The notes beneath the pieces are model-generated. The model saw nothing but the letters and a program-made list of their open reading frames with translations, did no database searches and was not told the DNA's origin. A program made the translations under genes and the position numbers. Positions 1 through 5,123 of a DNA stretch of 14,749 nucleotides are shown in pieces. Origin of the DNA: Acidobacteriaceae bacterium (GTDB lineage: Bacteria > Acidobacteriota > Terriglobia > Terriglobales > Acidobacteriaceae); NCBI GenBank assembly GCA_003135315.1, contig PLBD01000350.1:268-15016 (forward strand), read 5' to 3'. The stretch's first letter is position 1. Every line of letters begins with the position of its first letter.

Positions 1-105
1 TCTTCCGTGTACGACTTGCCGCATTGCGTGCAGTGGAAGCGCTGTTTAGCCGTTGCGATGTTTTCCGCGCTTCTTACATTTACGATTGCAGTTTTGGCAA
101 TTCAT
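1..105 (-). pseudogene. IS1-type transposase N-terminal zinc ribbon, partial and frameshifted
   Basis: The gene reads leftward from an ATG at 105-103 and leaves the window at base 1. The first 19 codons give MNCQNCNRKCKKRGKHRNG and then a TAA (49-47 region). Skipping one base (the T read from position 48) restores KQRFHCTQCGKSYTE. Together these make the C-x2-C...C-x2-C zinc ribbon with an RNG-KQRF-C-x2-CGK-YTE pattern that begins the InsA-like DNA-binding part of IS1-family transposases. The frameshift sits far upstream of where IS1 elements use programmed frameshifting, so it more likely marks decay or a sequencing error. The rest of the element is outside the window, and I could not identify its terminal inverted repeat in the upstream DNA. 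Confidence 0.6.
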
Positions 106-117
106 GAGTGCAGATTA

Positions 118-136
118 CAGCAATCGCTTGCTGTTT
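118..136. repeat. Palindrome CAGCAA-N4-TTGCTG, left copy of a flanking direct repeat
   Basis: Bases 118-133 form a perfect 6-bp inverted repeat (CAGCAA, spacer TCGC, TTGCTG) just upstream of the IS1-like start codon. Bases 121-136 (CAATCGCTTGCTGTTT) recur in the same orientation at 2110-2125 with one mismatch. On the minus strand both copies lie just upstream of a minus-strand gene. This could be a regulatory site, a mobile-element end or a recombination scar; the sequence does not decide. Confidence 0.45.
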
Positions 137-159
137 GTCAAAGACAAAGTGGGCTCGGA

Positions 160-188
160 TTGACTTGAAGTTCAATATTTTACATGAT
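160..188 (+). promoter_or_regulatory. Predicted sigma-70-type promoter P1
   Basis: TTGACT at 160-165 (5/6 to the -35 consensus), a 17-bp spacer, then CATGAT at 183-188 (4/6 to the -10 consensus). A TTGAA-G-TTCAA palindrome (165-175) lies in the spacer. The operator at 190-209 begins one base after the -10 box, where a bound repressor would cover the expected start of transcription. It points toward the tRNA-like sequence and the toxin gene. Prediction by eye only. Confidence 0.4.
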
Positions 189-189
189 A

Positions 190-209
190 GTGTGATTTAT
201 ATATCACAC
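190..209. promoter_or_regulatory. Operator-like palindrome O1
   Basis: GTGTGATTTATATATCACAC has perfect 7-bp arms (GTGTGAT/ATCACAC) around a 6-bp AT spacer. The half-sites are TGTGA and TCACA with 8 bases between them, not the 6 of a classical CRP site. A second copy, 16/20 identical, lies at 374-393 in front of the toxin gene. Paired operators next to a toxin-antitoxin operon usually bind the antitoxin or the toxin-antitoxin complex, so autoregulation by the HTH antitoxin (731-1345) is the simplest guess. Confidence 0.55.
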
Positions 210-300
210 AGAAGCGTTGGGAATGAGCCGGGCCTAACGGACTTATAATCCGCCGATTCCCTGCCGGGGTCTCAGAGTTGGACTGCCTCCGCTTCCGCCA
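210..300 (+). other. tRNA-like sequence, possibly a degenerate or atypical class II tRNA
   Basis: The 91 bases fit a class II tRNA outline. AGAAGCG (210-216) pairs 6/7 with CGCTTCC (290-296), followed by one base and CCA (298-300). An anticodon-like arm has a 4-bp stem CGGA/TCCG around the loop CTTATAA (242-248), which would give anticodon UAU. A variable-arm hairpin TCCC-TGCC-GGGG lies at 258-269. A T-loop-like TTGGACT (278-284) stands exactly 12 bases before the discriminator position. Against a working tRNA: the T-stem pairs in only 2 of 5 positions, the T-loop has G where C56 is expected, the D-arm is weak, and UAU is not expected in a class II tRNA. It may be a pseudo-tRNA, an integration-site remnant or chance. 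Confidence 0.28.
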
Positions 301-359
301 CTTGATTTTATGTCACCGTTGATGCAAGGTTATTCGCTCTTGAAAAATAAAGCGGAGGC
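285..359 (+). repeat. 10-bp inverted repeat, possible alternative stem in the leader
   Basis: GCCTCCGCTT (285-294) and AAGCGGAGGC (350-359) are perfectly complementary across a 55-base loop. The left arm is the 3' half of the tRNA-like acceptor/T region. The right arm lies in the -35/-10 spacer of predicted promoter P2. In a transcript from P1 this stem would compete with the tRNA-like acceptor stem. No T-run follows, so it is not a classical terminator. Confidence 0.4.
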
Positions 360-369
360 GGGTTATTCT
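340..369 (+). promoter_or_regulatory. Predicted promoter P2 for the toxin-antitoxin operon
   Basis: TTGAAA (340-345), an 18-bp spacer and TATTCT (364-369). The geometry copies P1: an operator palindrome (374-393) starts four bases after the -10 box. Transcription would begin near 376, leaving a leader of about 39 bases before the toxin start. Prediction by eye. Confidence 0.4.
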
Positions 370-373
370 TCAG

Positions 374-393
374 GTGTGATTTAAAGGTCACAG
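374..393. promoter_or_regulatory. Operator-like palindrome O2
   Basis: GTGTGATTTAAAGGTCACAG matches O1 (190-209) at 16 of 20 bases and keeps TGTGA-N8-TCACA exactly. It lies 21 bases before the toxin start and overlaps the expected transcription start of P2. It is the likely autoregulatory site of the downstream antitoxin. Confidence 0.55.
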
Positions 394-414
394 AGAGATA
401 AGCCGATTTAATGC

Positions 415-738
415 TTGGAAGCTCGACCGAGGACGCTTTGTGACTATTTGTTTGAAAGCGGAGACTCGCCATTTCGGGAGTGGTTGAGCGAATACGAGCA
501 TCAAAAAATTTTCGGTGTGATTCTCGCTCGGATTAAGCGAGTCGAAAAAGGGAACTTCGGTGATTGTGAGCCGGTCGGGGAGGGCGTCTCGGAATTAAGA
601 ATTGATTTAGGCCCTGGATATAGAGTGTATTTCGGACAGGACGGTGACAAGGTCGTCCTTTTGTACGGAGGGACCAAGAAGACGCAAGTGCAGGATATTA
701 AGACGGCCAAGGAATACTGGAAAGACTACAATGCCTAA
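415..738 (+). CDS. RelE/ParE-superfamily toxin, HI1419 (HigB-like) type
   Basis: This 107-residue protein matches the 'addiction module killer protein' family of HI1419 type. It has WL at 23-24, an ARIKRVEKGNFGD helix and turn (38-50), then PVGEGVSELRIDLGPGYRVYF (53-73) and the VVLLYGG-K strand. Family members are small RelE-fold toxins, generally mRNA interferases; the activity here is inferred. The start is TTG at 415: a stop codon lies in frame just upstream (409-411) and no in-frame ATG fits. The nearby ATG at 411 is in another frame and opens a 10-codon ORF that ends at 443. No strong Shine-Dalgarno is visible. The end overlaps the antitoxin start by 8 bases, implying translational coupling. 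The toxin-first order is typical of higBA-like pairs. Confidence 0.9.
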   Translation: MEARPRTLCDYLFESGDSPFREWLSEYEHQKIFGVILARIKRVEKGNFGDCEPVGEGVSELRIDLGPGYRVYFGQDGDKVVLLYGGTKKTQVQDIKTAKEYWKDYNA

Positions 739-1345
739 GCGAACGGGTGATTTTGGCGCGTGGCGTCTGGAAAAACTCTCGAATCCAACTAATGCAGCTC
801 ATTATTTAAATGCCGCCTTGGAGGACTCCCCGGATGTTTTTCTTGATGCTTTTCGAGATGTAATTCAGGCGCGAAAACAGGTTTCTGAAGTTGCGAAAGA
901 GGCTGGCGTAACCCGGGAGAGCATTTACCGATCTTTTTCTGCCAGCGGTAATCCAACACTCGCTACGCTCTGTTCCGTTCTTAAAGTTCTCGAGTTAGAA
1001 CTTAAGATTGAAGCTGGGGCGGAAAATACTGCGGGGGGAACTTCAGCGCCTCAGTCTTCACGCTCGCGAAAGGTTCGCAAACGTCGCAAAACTTCTTTGG
1101 GGCAGTCACGACAACTTGCACTGGACTATGATTCCGTCACTTTCGGGACTACGACCATTACAGCAAGCGTTCCGTCGCTTTCTGCGATGATGCGCTCGAC
1201 AACAACCACGTCCTCTCGTCTTGCGCCACTGGAGCAGCGAGCCTTTGGCGCGCCTTATCTTCCCAATACGGGGGTTGGCGATCTAGGGGTTCTTCCTTTT
1301 CTATCGCAAAAACAAACGCGCGATTCATCCCCTGCTGTCGTATAA
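731..1345 (+). CDS. HTH antitoxin, HI1420 type, with a long C-terminal extension
   Basis: Residues 1-95 match the HI1420-type antidote family: FGAWRLEKLSNPTNAAHYLNA (8-28), a helix-turn-helix around VSEVAKEAGVTRESIYRSFS (51-70), then GNPTL (73-77) leading to KVLELELKIE. Normal family members end near residue 95-105. This one runs to 204. The extra tail begins with a basic cluster (SRSRKVRKRRK, about 110-120), continues through an S/T-rich stretch (TTTIT, STTTTSS) and has hydrophobic patches near 172-177 and 185-191. The tail looks disordered and aggregation-prone, as chaperone-addiction tails of TAC antitoxins do; that parallel is inference. The chosen ATG (731) lies inside the toxin's last codons. 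The protein should neutralise the toxin and repress P1/P2 through O1/O2. Confidence 0.87.
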   Translation: MPKRTGDFGAWRLEKLSNPTNAAHYLNAALEDSPDVFLDAFRDVIQARKQVSEVAKEAGVTRESIYRSFSASGNPTLATLCSVLKVLELELKIEAGAENTAGGTSAPQSSRSRKVRKRRKTSLGQSRQLALDYDSVTFGTTTITASVPSLSAMMRSTTTTSSRLAPLEQRAFGAPYLPNTGVGDLGVLPFLSQKQTRDSSPAVV

Positions 1346-1360
1346 GGAACAGGAGCTTTT

Positions 1361-1774
1361 ATGGAAAAATCCAAACGTGCGCCGAAGGATACGTCCAACG
1401 GAATCGTGTTCAAACGAGAAGAAGATTTCTATTCGGGATATGCGAATAACACATTGTTTGAGGGTACGATTTGGGATTTGAAGATTTACTTCGGACAAAC
1501 AGATATTGCTCAGGGGGCAAACGTAGTCGTACAACACACGGCGATTACCCTCCCCTGGAATTACGCCAAGATTTTTTCTTATCTTTTGCAAACGCAAATA
1601 GCTGCCAGAGAAGCAGAGGACGGGCGAATTCCGGTTCCCAAGCACATCGTTCCGACCCCTCCCACAGCAATGCCTACCGAATTTTCGGCTCATCTCAAAC
1701 ATCCAAAAGAGGGCATAGAGGCGATTCAAAAACTGTGGCAAGCTTTTGTTGCGGCGAATCCCGAGCTTGAATAA
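1361..1774 (+). CDS. DUF3467-like protein, third gene of the toxin-antitoxin operon
   Basis: This is a 137-residue soluble protein. YANN (27-30), the strand WDLKIYFGQ (38-46) and HTAITLPWNYAKIFSYLLQT (59-78), followed by an IAAREAE helix end, fit the DUF3467 pattern YAN...F-x-L-x-FG...SPxxAKxLxxxLxxxIxxYE. DUF3467 has no established function. The predicted strands-then-helix layout and the IxLPWxYAxxF segment are loosely reminiscent of SecB (where LFPYARE-like residues lead into a helix), but I cannot show homology by eye. The gene starts 15 bases after the antitoxin stop with a good ribosome site (AGGAACAGGAG before ATG), so it is very likely co-transcribed. Residues 85-137 form a tail with a proline-rich segment followed by a probable helix. 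Its position and size suggest a chaperone or accessory role for the module. Confidence 0.7.
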   Translation: MEKSKRAPKDTSNGIVFKREEDFYSGYANNTLFEGTIWDLKIYFGQTDIAQGANVVVQHTAITLPWNYAKIFSYLLQTQIAAREAEDGRIPVPKHIVPTPPTAMPTEFSAHLKHPKEGIEAIQKLWQAFVAANPELE

Positions 1775-1783
1775 AACGGAGCG

Positions 1784-2077
1784 CTAATTTGGTTTGACTT
1801 CCTTCGCGGGAGGTCGTCCCCCGCCGTATGTCTTGCGCTTGGCCGCTATCTGGCGGAAGTATTCGCTTCCCCGCTTGGCCGTTTGCTTCCCTCCCAAACT
1901 TCCGAGCGTGGCAGCCGGAGACTCTTCCAGAAGATTGTCGGCAAGATGCAGCGCAGCGGTCAGCAGTTCATACGCTCGCTGTGAGCGCTCTTCGGGCAGC
2001 ATTGTCGTTCGGAGAATGTCGTGCGCTTCGCCTATCATCTTGCGGAGCGCTTTCAGACCGTTTTGCTTGCGTGCCAT
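1784..2077 (-). CDS. Small helical protein with Gly/Lys/Arg-rich C-terminus, unknown function
   Basis: This 97-residue protein starts MARKQNGLKALRKMIGEAHD. A helical N-terminal half (to about residue 53, ending ADNLLEES) is followed by a motif-rich end: LGSLGGKQTAKRG (about 58-70), EYFRQIAAKRKTYGGGRPP. I have a general memory of small bacterial proteins ending in GGK-AKRG-x-YxRxIAAxRKTxGGGRP but know no function. The basic, glycine-rich end could bind nucleic acid. An alternative ATG at 2098 would add MRCYGLL; I prefer the internal Met because the conserved-looking sequence starts there. Neither start has a clear Shine-Dalgarno. Its 3' end lies 9 bases from the convergent DUF3467 stop. Confidence 0.6.
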   Translation of the reverse strand: MARKQNGLKALRKMIGEAHDILRTTMLPEERSQRAYELLTAALHLADNLLEESPAATLGSLGGKQTAKRGSEYFRQIAAKRKTYGGGRPPAKEVKPN

Positions 2078-2109
2078 AAGCAAACCGTAGCACCGCATAG
2101 ATGCGATTG

Positions 2110-2125
2110 CAACCGCTTGCTGTTT
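2110..2125. repeat. Right copy of the 16-bp flanking direct repeat
   Basis: CAACCGCTTGCTGTTT matches 121-136 (CAATCGCTTGCTGTTT) at 15 of 16 bases in the same orientation. GATT precedes it in both copies, with a 3-base length difference in between. The two copies bracket the leader, the three-gene module and the small minus-strand gene. Confidence 0.45.
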
Positions 2126-2168
2126 AAGAGCAACGCAACTTTAGGACACTACCGTCGGGCAGAGTCAC
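2124..2168 (-). other. Possible 14-codon leader ORF with strong ribosome site
   Basis: On the minus strand AGGAGG precedes a GTG (2168-2166) by four bases. The frame reads MTLPDGSVLKLRCS and stops with TAA at 2126-2124. An in-frame ATG at 2189 would extend it to 21 codons. It lies upstream of the 1784-2077 gene, so it might be a leader peptide or the tail of a decayed gene. There is no independent support for expression. Confidence 0.2.
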
Positions 2169-2176
2169 AGCGCCTC

Positions 2177-2207
2177 CTGACAAAATCATTTAACATTTAG
2201 TTAGTAT
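2177..2207 (+). promoter_or_regulatory. Weak candidate promoter for the polysaccharide operon
   Basis: CTGACA (2177-2182) is a good -35 match. TAGTAT (2202-2207) is a partial -10 but at a long 19-bp spacing. The stretch 2126-2227 is AT-rich around 2183-2208 and holds no gene on the plus strand, so a promoter for the downstream operon is expected somewhere here. Low certainty. Confidence 0.25.
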
Positions 2208-2227
2208 TCGGCAGATTTGCGGGGTGC

Positions 2228-2259
2228 CCCACTTATTCGCGCTTTTTCGAATGAGTGGG
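2228..2259 (+). repeat. 12-bp hairpin upstream of the exporter operon (REP-like)
   Basis: CCCACTTATTCG (2228-2239) pairs with CGAATGAGTGGG (2248-2259) through 11 Watson-Crick pairs and one G-T, closing the loop CGCTTTTT. It is preceded by GGGGTGCCCC (2221-2230), a small competing hairpin. The stem ends 20 bases before the wzm start codon, so it would be in the leader RNA. From memory, GGGGTGCCCCA-type palindromes are dispersed in acidobacterial intergenic regions; that needs a search. No T-run follows. Confidence 0.6.
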
Positions 2260-2278
2260 AACTCGTCTTAAGCCACCT

Positions 2279-3055
2279 ATGACGCAATTGATCCACGATA
2301 GTTATCGCTACCGGGAGCTGATCTGGGCACTGGCCATCAAAGAGCTCAAGATTCGCTACAAGCGCTCCGTGCTCGGCTTCATGTGGGCGCTGCTCAACCC
2401 GGCTTTCATGATGCTGGTGCTGACCCTGGTGTTTTCCACCATCATGCGTTTCAACATCCCGCATTACGCTATTTTCCTGCTCAGCGTGCTGCTGCCCTGG
2501 ACTTTCTTCTCGCAGTCGCTTTCCTACGCGGTTGAGTCGATTGTTACCAACGGCGATCTGATCAAGAAGGTTGCCATCCCCAAGATGGTGTTTCCCATGG
2601 CGGCCGTGGTCTCCAACATCATCAACCTGCTGCTGTCGCTGATCCCATTGGCCTTGCTGGTTCCGCTTCTGCGCCATCCGTTCTACTGGACGTGGTTCTA
2701 CCTGCCGGTCCCCTTGCTTGCGCTGGCCATCTTTACCCTGGGAATGACGTTCTTTTTCGCCGCCGCCAATGTGTATTACCGCGACGTGTCGCACATCTTG
2801 CAGGTGGTGTTGTCGGCCTGGTTCTACCTGACGCCGATCATCTATCCCCTGGACGCCATACCGGCGCGCTATCAGTGGCTCCTGAAGCTGAATCCCATCA
2901 TTTACGTCATCAACGGATTCCGCCTATCCGTCTACTACGGTCAACTTCCCAAAGCGCCGTCGATCCTGGCTTCTTTCGCTTGCGCATTTATCAGCCTGTT
3001 CATCGGTTTTTCTATATTCCGGAAATATCAGAACAACTTTGTCTTTTACGTCTGA
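2279..3055 (+). CDS. wzm: ABC-2 polysaccharide export permease (Wzm/KpsM type)
   Basis: This 258-residue inner-membrane protein has the ABC-2 exporter pattern: an amphipathic N-terminus, the motif LKIRYKRSVLGFMWALLNP (about 23-41), about six hydrophobic segments, the conserved VYYRDVSHILQ loop, and a LTPIIYP segment before the final helices. It forms the channel that moves undecaprenyl-linked glycan across the inner membrane with the ATPase encoded 7 bases downstream. I start at ATG 2279 (MTQLIHDSYRYRELIW) because homologues begin with such an amphipathic segment. The in-frame GTG at 2255 lies inside the hairpin stem. No clear Shine-Dalgarno is seen. It is the first gene of an eight-gene co-directional run. 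Confidence 0.92.
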   Translation: MTQLIHDSYRYRELIWALAIKELKIRYKRSVLGFMWALLNPAFMMLVLTLVFSTIMRFNIPHYAIFLLSVLLPWTFFSQSLSYAVESIVTNGDLIKKVAIPKMVFPMAAVVSNIINLLLSLIPLALLVPLLRHPFYWTWFYLPVPLLALAIFTLGMTFFFAAANVYYRDVSHILQVVLSAWFYLTPIIYPLDAIPARYQWLLKLNPIIYVINGFRLSVYYGQLPKAPSILASFACAFISLFIGFSIFRKYQNNFVFYV

Positions 3056-3062
3056 GCTGCGA

Positions 3063-3827
3063 ATGCCTTCAACCGATCCCGTAATCCGACTGGAGAACGT
3101 CACTCAACGCTTTCGCGTCATCCATGAGCGTCCGGATACGGTGCGCGAGTTGTTCTCCAAGCTCTTTCGCAATCGCTCCAGCTATCACGATTTCGAGGCG
3201 GTAAAGAATGTTTCGTTTGACGTTCCGCACGGGCAGGCAGTCGGCATCATCGGGCGCAATGGATCGGGCAAGAGCACGCTGCTGAAGATCATCGCCGGCG
3301 TCTACCGGCCCAGCAAGGGCACGGTCACCGTCAACGGCACGCTGGCGCCGCTGATCGAACTGGGCGCGGGATTCCATCACGAGTTGACGGGACGCGAGAA
3401 CATCCTGCTCAACGGCCTGCTGATGGGCTACTCCAAACGCGACATGATGGAGCGCCAGCAGGCCATCATCGACTTTGCCGAGATTGGCGAGTTCATCGAT
3501 GCTCCCGTCAAGCAATATTCCTCCGGTATGTACATGCGCCTGGCCTTTGCCGTGGCCATCGAGGTCGATCCCCAAATCCTGGTGCTCGACGAAATTCTGG
3601 CCGTCGGCGACATGGGCTTCCAGCAAAAGTGCTTCGAGCGCATTCGCCGCTTCCGCGAGTCGGGGAAGACCATTCTCCTGGTGACCCACAACATGGCCGA
3701 CGTTCACGAGCATTGCGACCGGGCCATCCTGATCGACCACGGGAGCCTCATCGTGGACGGCCACGCGGATGAGGCCATCGCCATGTACAAGACGCTGCTG
3801 ACTCCGGAGGTTGTCGCCGCCCACTAG
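3063..3827 (+). CDS. wzt: ABC polysaccharide export ATPase, short form (Wzt/KpsT type)
   Basis: This 254-residue nucleotide-binding subunit carries Walker A GRNGSGKST (64-72), a GAGFHHELTGREN segment typical of polysaccharide and teichoic-acid exporters (101-113), signature YSSGM (152-156), Walker B ILVLDE (172-177) and the switch histidine in THN (209). It powers glycan export with the upstream permease. It ends only about 45 residues after the switch histidine, so it lacks the C-terminal carbohydrate-binding domain of long Wzt proteins such as E. coli O8/O9a. It therefore cannot recognise a capped glycan end in that way. I chose ATG 3063, 7 bases after the permease stop; an in-frame TTG at 3039 inside the permease gene is less likely. 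Confidence 0.93.
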   Translation: MPSTDPVIRLENVTQRFRVIHERPDTVRELFSKLFRNRSSYHDFEAVKNVSFDVPHGQAVGIIGRNGSGKSTLLKIIAGVYRPSKGTVTVNGTLAPLIELGAGFHHELTGRENILLNGLLMGYSKRDMMERQQAIIDFAEIGEFIDAPVKQYSSGMYMRLAFAVAIEVDPQILVLDEILAVGDMGFQQKCFERIRRFRESGKTILLVTHNMADVHEHCDRAILIDHGSLIVDGHADEAIAMYKTLLTPEVVAAH

Positions 3828-3838
3828 CGGCGCTTGCA

Positions 3839-5071
3839 ATGCATGTAGCCCTGGTGCTTCCGCGCTTTTTTCCTTATCGCGGCGGATATGAGAATTCGCT
3901 GCTGGCGCTTGCGAAGTATCTGGTGGCTCACGGTCATCGCGTCACCGTATTCACCACCGTCGCCGACGACCTCGAATCCTTCTGGCTGCCCGGTTTCAAG
4001 ACTTTTCCCGAGGAGCAGATTTCCGTCGACGGCGTTGTCGTGCGCCGCTTCCCTATCGACTACAACGCGCTGCGGCGGCGCGCGACGCGCCTGCTGGGAC
4101 TGGCGCCCTATTGGCGATGGAAAGCGCAATACTGGCGGCCTTCATTCCCTGTCCCAGGATTGGCCGAGGCCTTGCAGGCAAGCGATGCCGACCTGTTTCA
4201 CATCGGCCCGCTCCCGTACAACGGCGTGATGTATGCCGGGCTGCATGCCGGTGAAGTCCGCGCGGTGCCGGTGGTGGCGACGCCGTGTTCCCATCTCGGC
4301 GAGCCCGGCAGCAACGCGGTCGTGCAGCACTACTTGCAGCCGCATCAGATCGCATTGTTGCAACATTGCGCCAAGGTCTTCTGCATGACTCGGACCGAGC
4401 GCGATCGTTTGCAACCGTTAGGCTTGCCGCCGGAAAAGTTGGCAATCACTCCTTTCGGTATCGACTGGCAATCTACGGTTGGCGGCAATCCCGAGTTTCT
4501 GCGGCAGCAGTACAACGTCGATGGACCGGTCGTGTTGCATCTCGGGATGAAAGCCTTCGAGAAGGGATCGGAGACGCTGGTCGAAGCCATGAAGCTCCTC
4601 TGGGCGCGAGGCTCGAATGCCTGGCTGGTTATGGCTGGTCCCAGCCTTTCTACTTTCGACAACTACATTGCGACGGCTGGAAAAGATTGTCCCAGACTCC
4701 GCAACCTTCCGCCGTTCGCCGACGAAGAGAAGCGCGACTTCCTCGCCTCGGCTACCGTCGTCGCACAGCCGTCGCGGGTAGAATCTCTCGGCCTGGTCTT
4801 GATCGAAGCCTGGGCGAGCTGCAAGCCGGTCATCGCTGCCGATATCGCAGTTTCACGTGAACTCATCGCCAGCAGCGGTGGCGGAGTCGTCGTGCCTTTC
4901 GGCAATGCAGAACAGCTTGCCGCGGCAATCGACAAGATGCTGAGCGATCCGGGATTGCAACATAGCATGGGAGCGGGCGGGTATAACAAAGCGATGGAAT
5001 TTCAGGGCGATACTCCCTGGCAACGAACTGCTGAAGAGTTTGAGCTGGTCGTTGAGACCGGGCAGAAGTAG
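3839..5071 (+). CDS. GT4 family glycosyltransferase (GT-B fold)
   Basis: This 410-residue cytoplasmic enzyme has two Rossmann-like halves. The N-terminal acceptor domain opens MHVALVLPRFFPYRGGYENSL, with the glycine-rich loop of GT4 enzymes. The C-terminal donor domain includes VVLHLGMKAFEKGSETLVEA and PSRVESLGLVLIEAWASCKP, where E315 and E323 make the E-x7-E nucleotide-sugar motif. It should transfer a sugar from a nucleotide donor to the growing lipid-linked glycan; donor and linkage cannot be read from sequence. The ATG is 12 bases after the export ATPase stop, so the genes are probably one operon. Confidence 0.9.
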   Translation: MHVALVLPRFFPYRGGYENSLLALAKYLVAHGHRVTVFTTVADDLESFWLPGFKTFPEEQISVDGVVVRRFPIDYNALRRRATRLLGLAPYWRWKAQYWRPSFPVPGLAEALQASDADLFHIGPLPYNGVMYAGLHAGEVRAVPVVATPCSHLGEPGSNAVVQHYLQPHQIALLQHCAKVFCMTRTERDRLQPLGLPPEKLAITPFGIDWQSTVGGNPEFLRQQYNVDGPVVLHLGMKAFEKGSETLVEAMKLLWARGSNAWLVMAGPSLSTFDNYIATAGKDCPRLRNLPPFADEEKRDFLASATVVAQPSRVESLGLVLIEAWASCKPVIAADIAVSRELIASSGGGVVVPFGNAEQLAAAIDKMLSDPGLQHSMGAGGYNKAMEFQGDTPWQRTAEEFELVVETGQK

Positions 5072-5123
5072 AATGAAGCGCTCTGTAAGCTGAGCGCGGC
5101 TGCTGGTCGCTGTCAGGATAACT

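Noticed and set aside
190..209. Canonical CRP/FNR-type site
   Set aside because: The half-sites TGTGA and TCACA are present, but the spacing is 8 rather than 6 in both copies, and the position next to a toxin-antitoxin operon makes antitoxin binding more likely.
644..730. Upstream extension of the antitoxin ORF to 644
   Set aside because: It overlaps the toxin gene extensively. The MPKRTGDFGAW start at 731 matches the family length and gives the usual short overlap.
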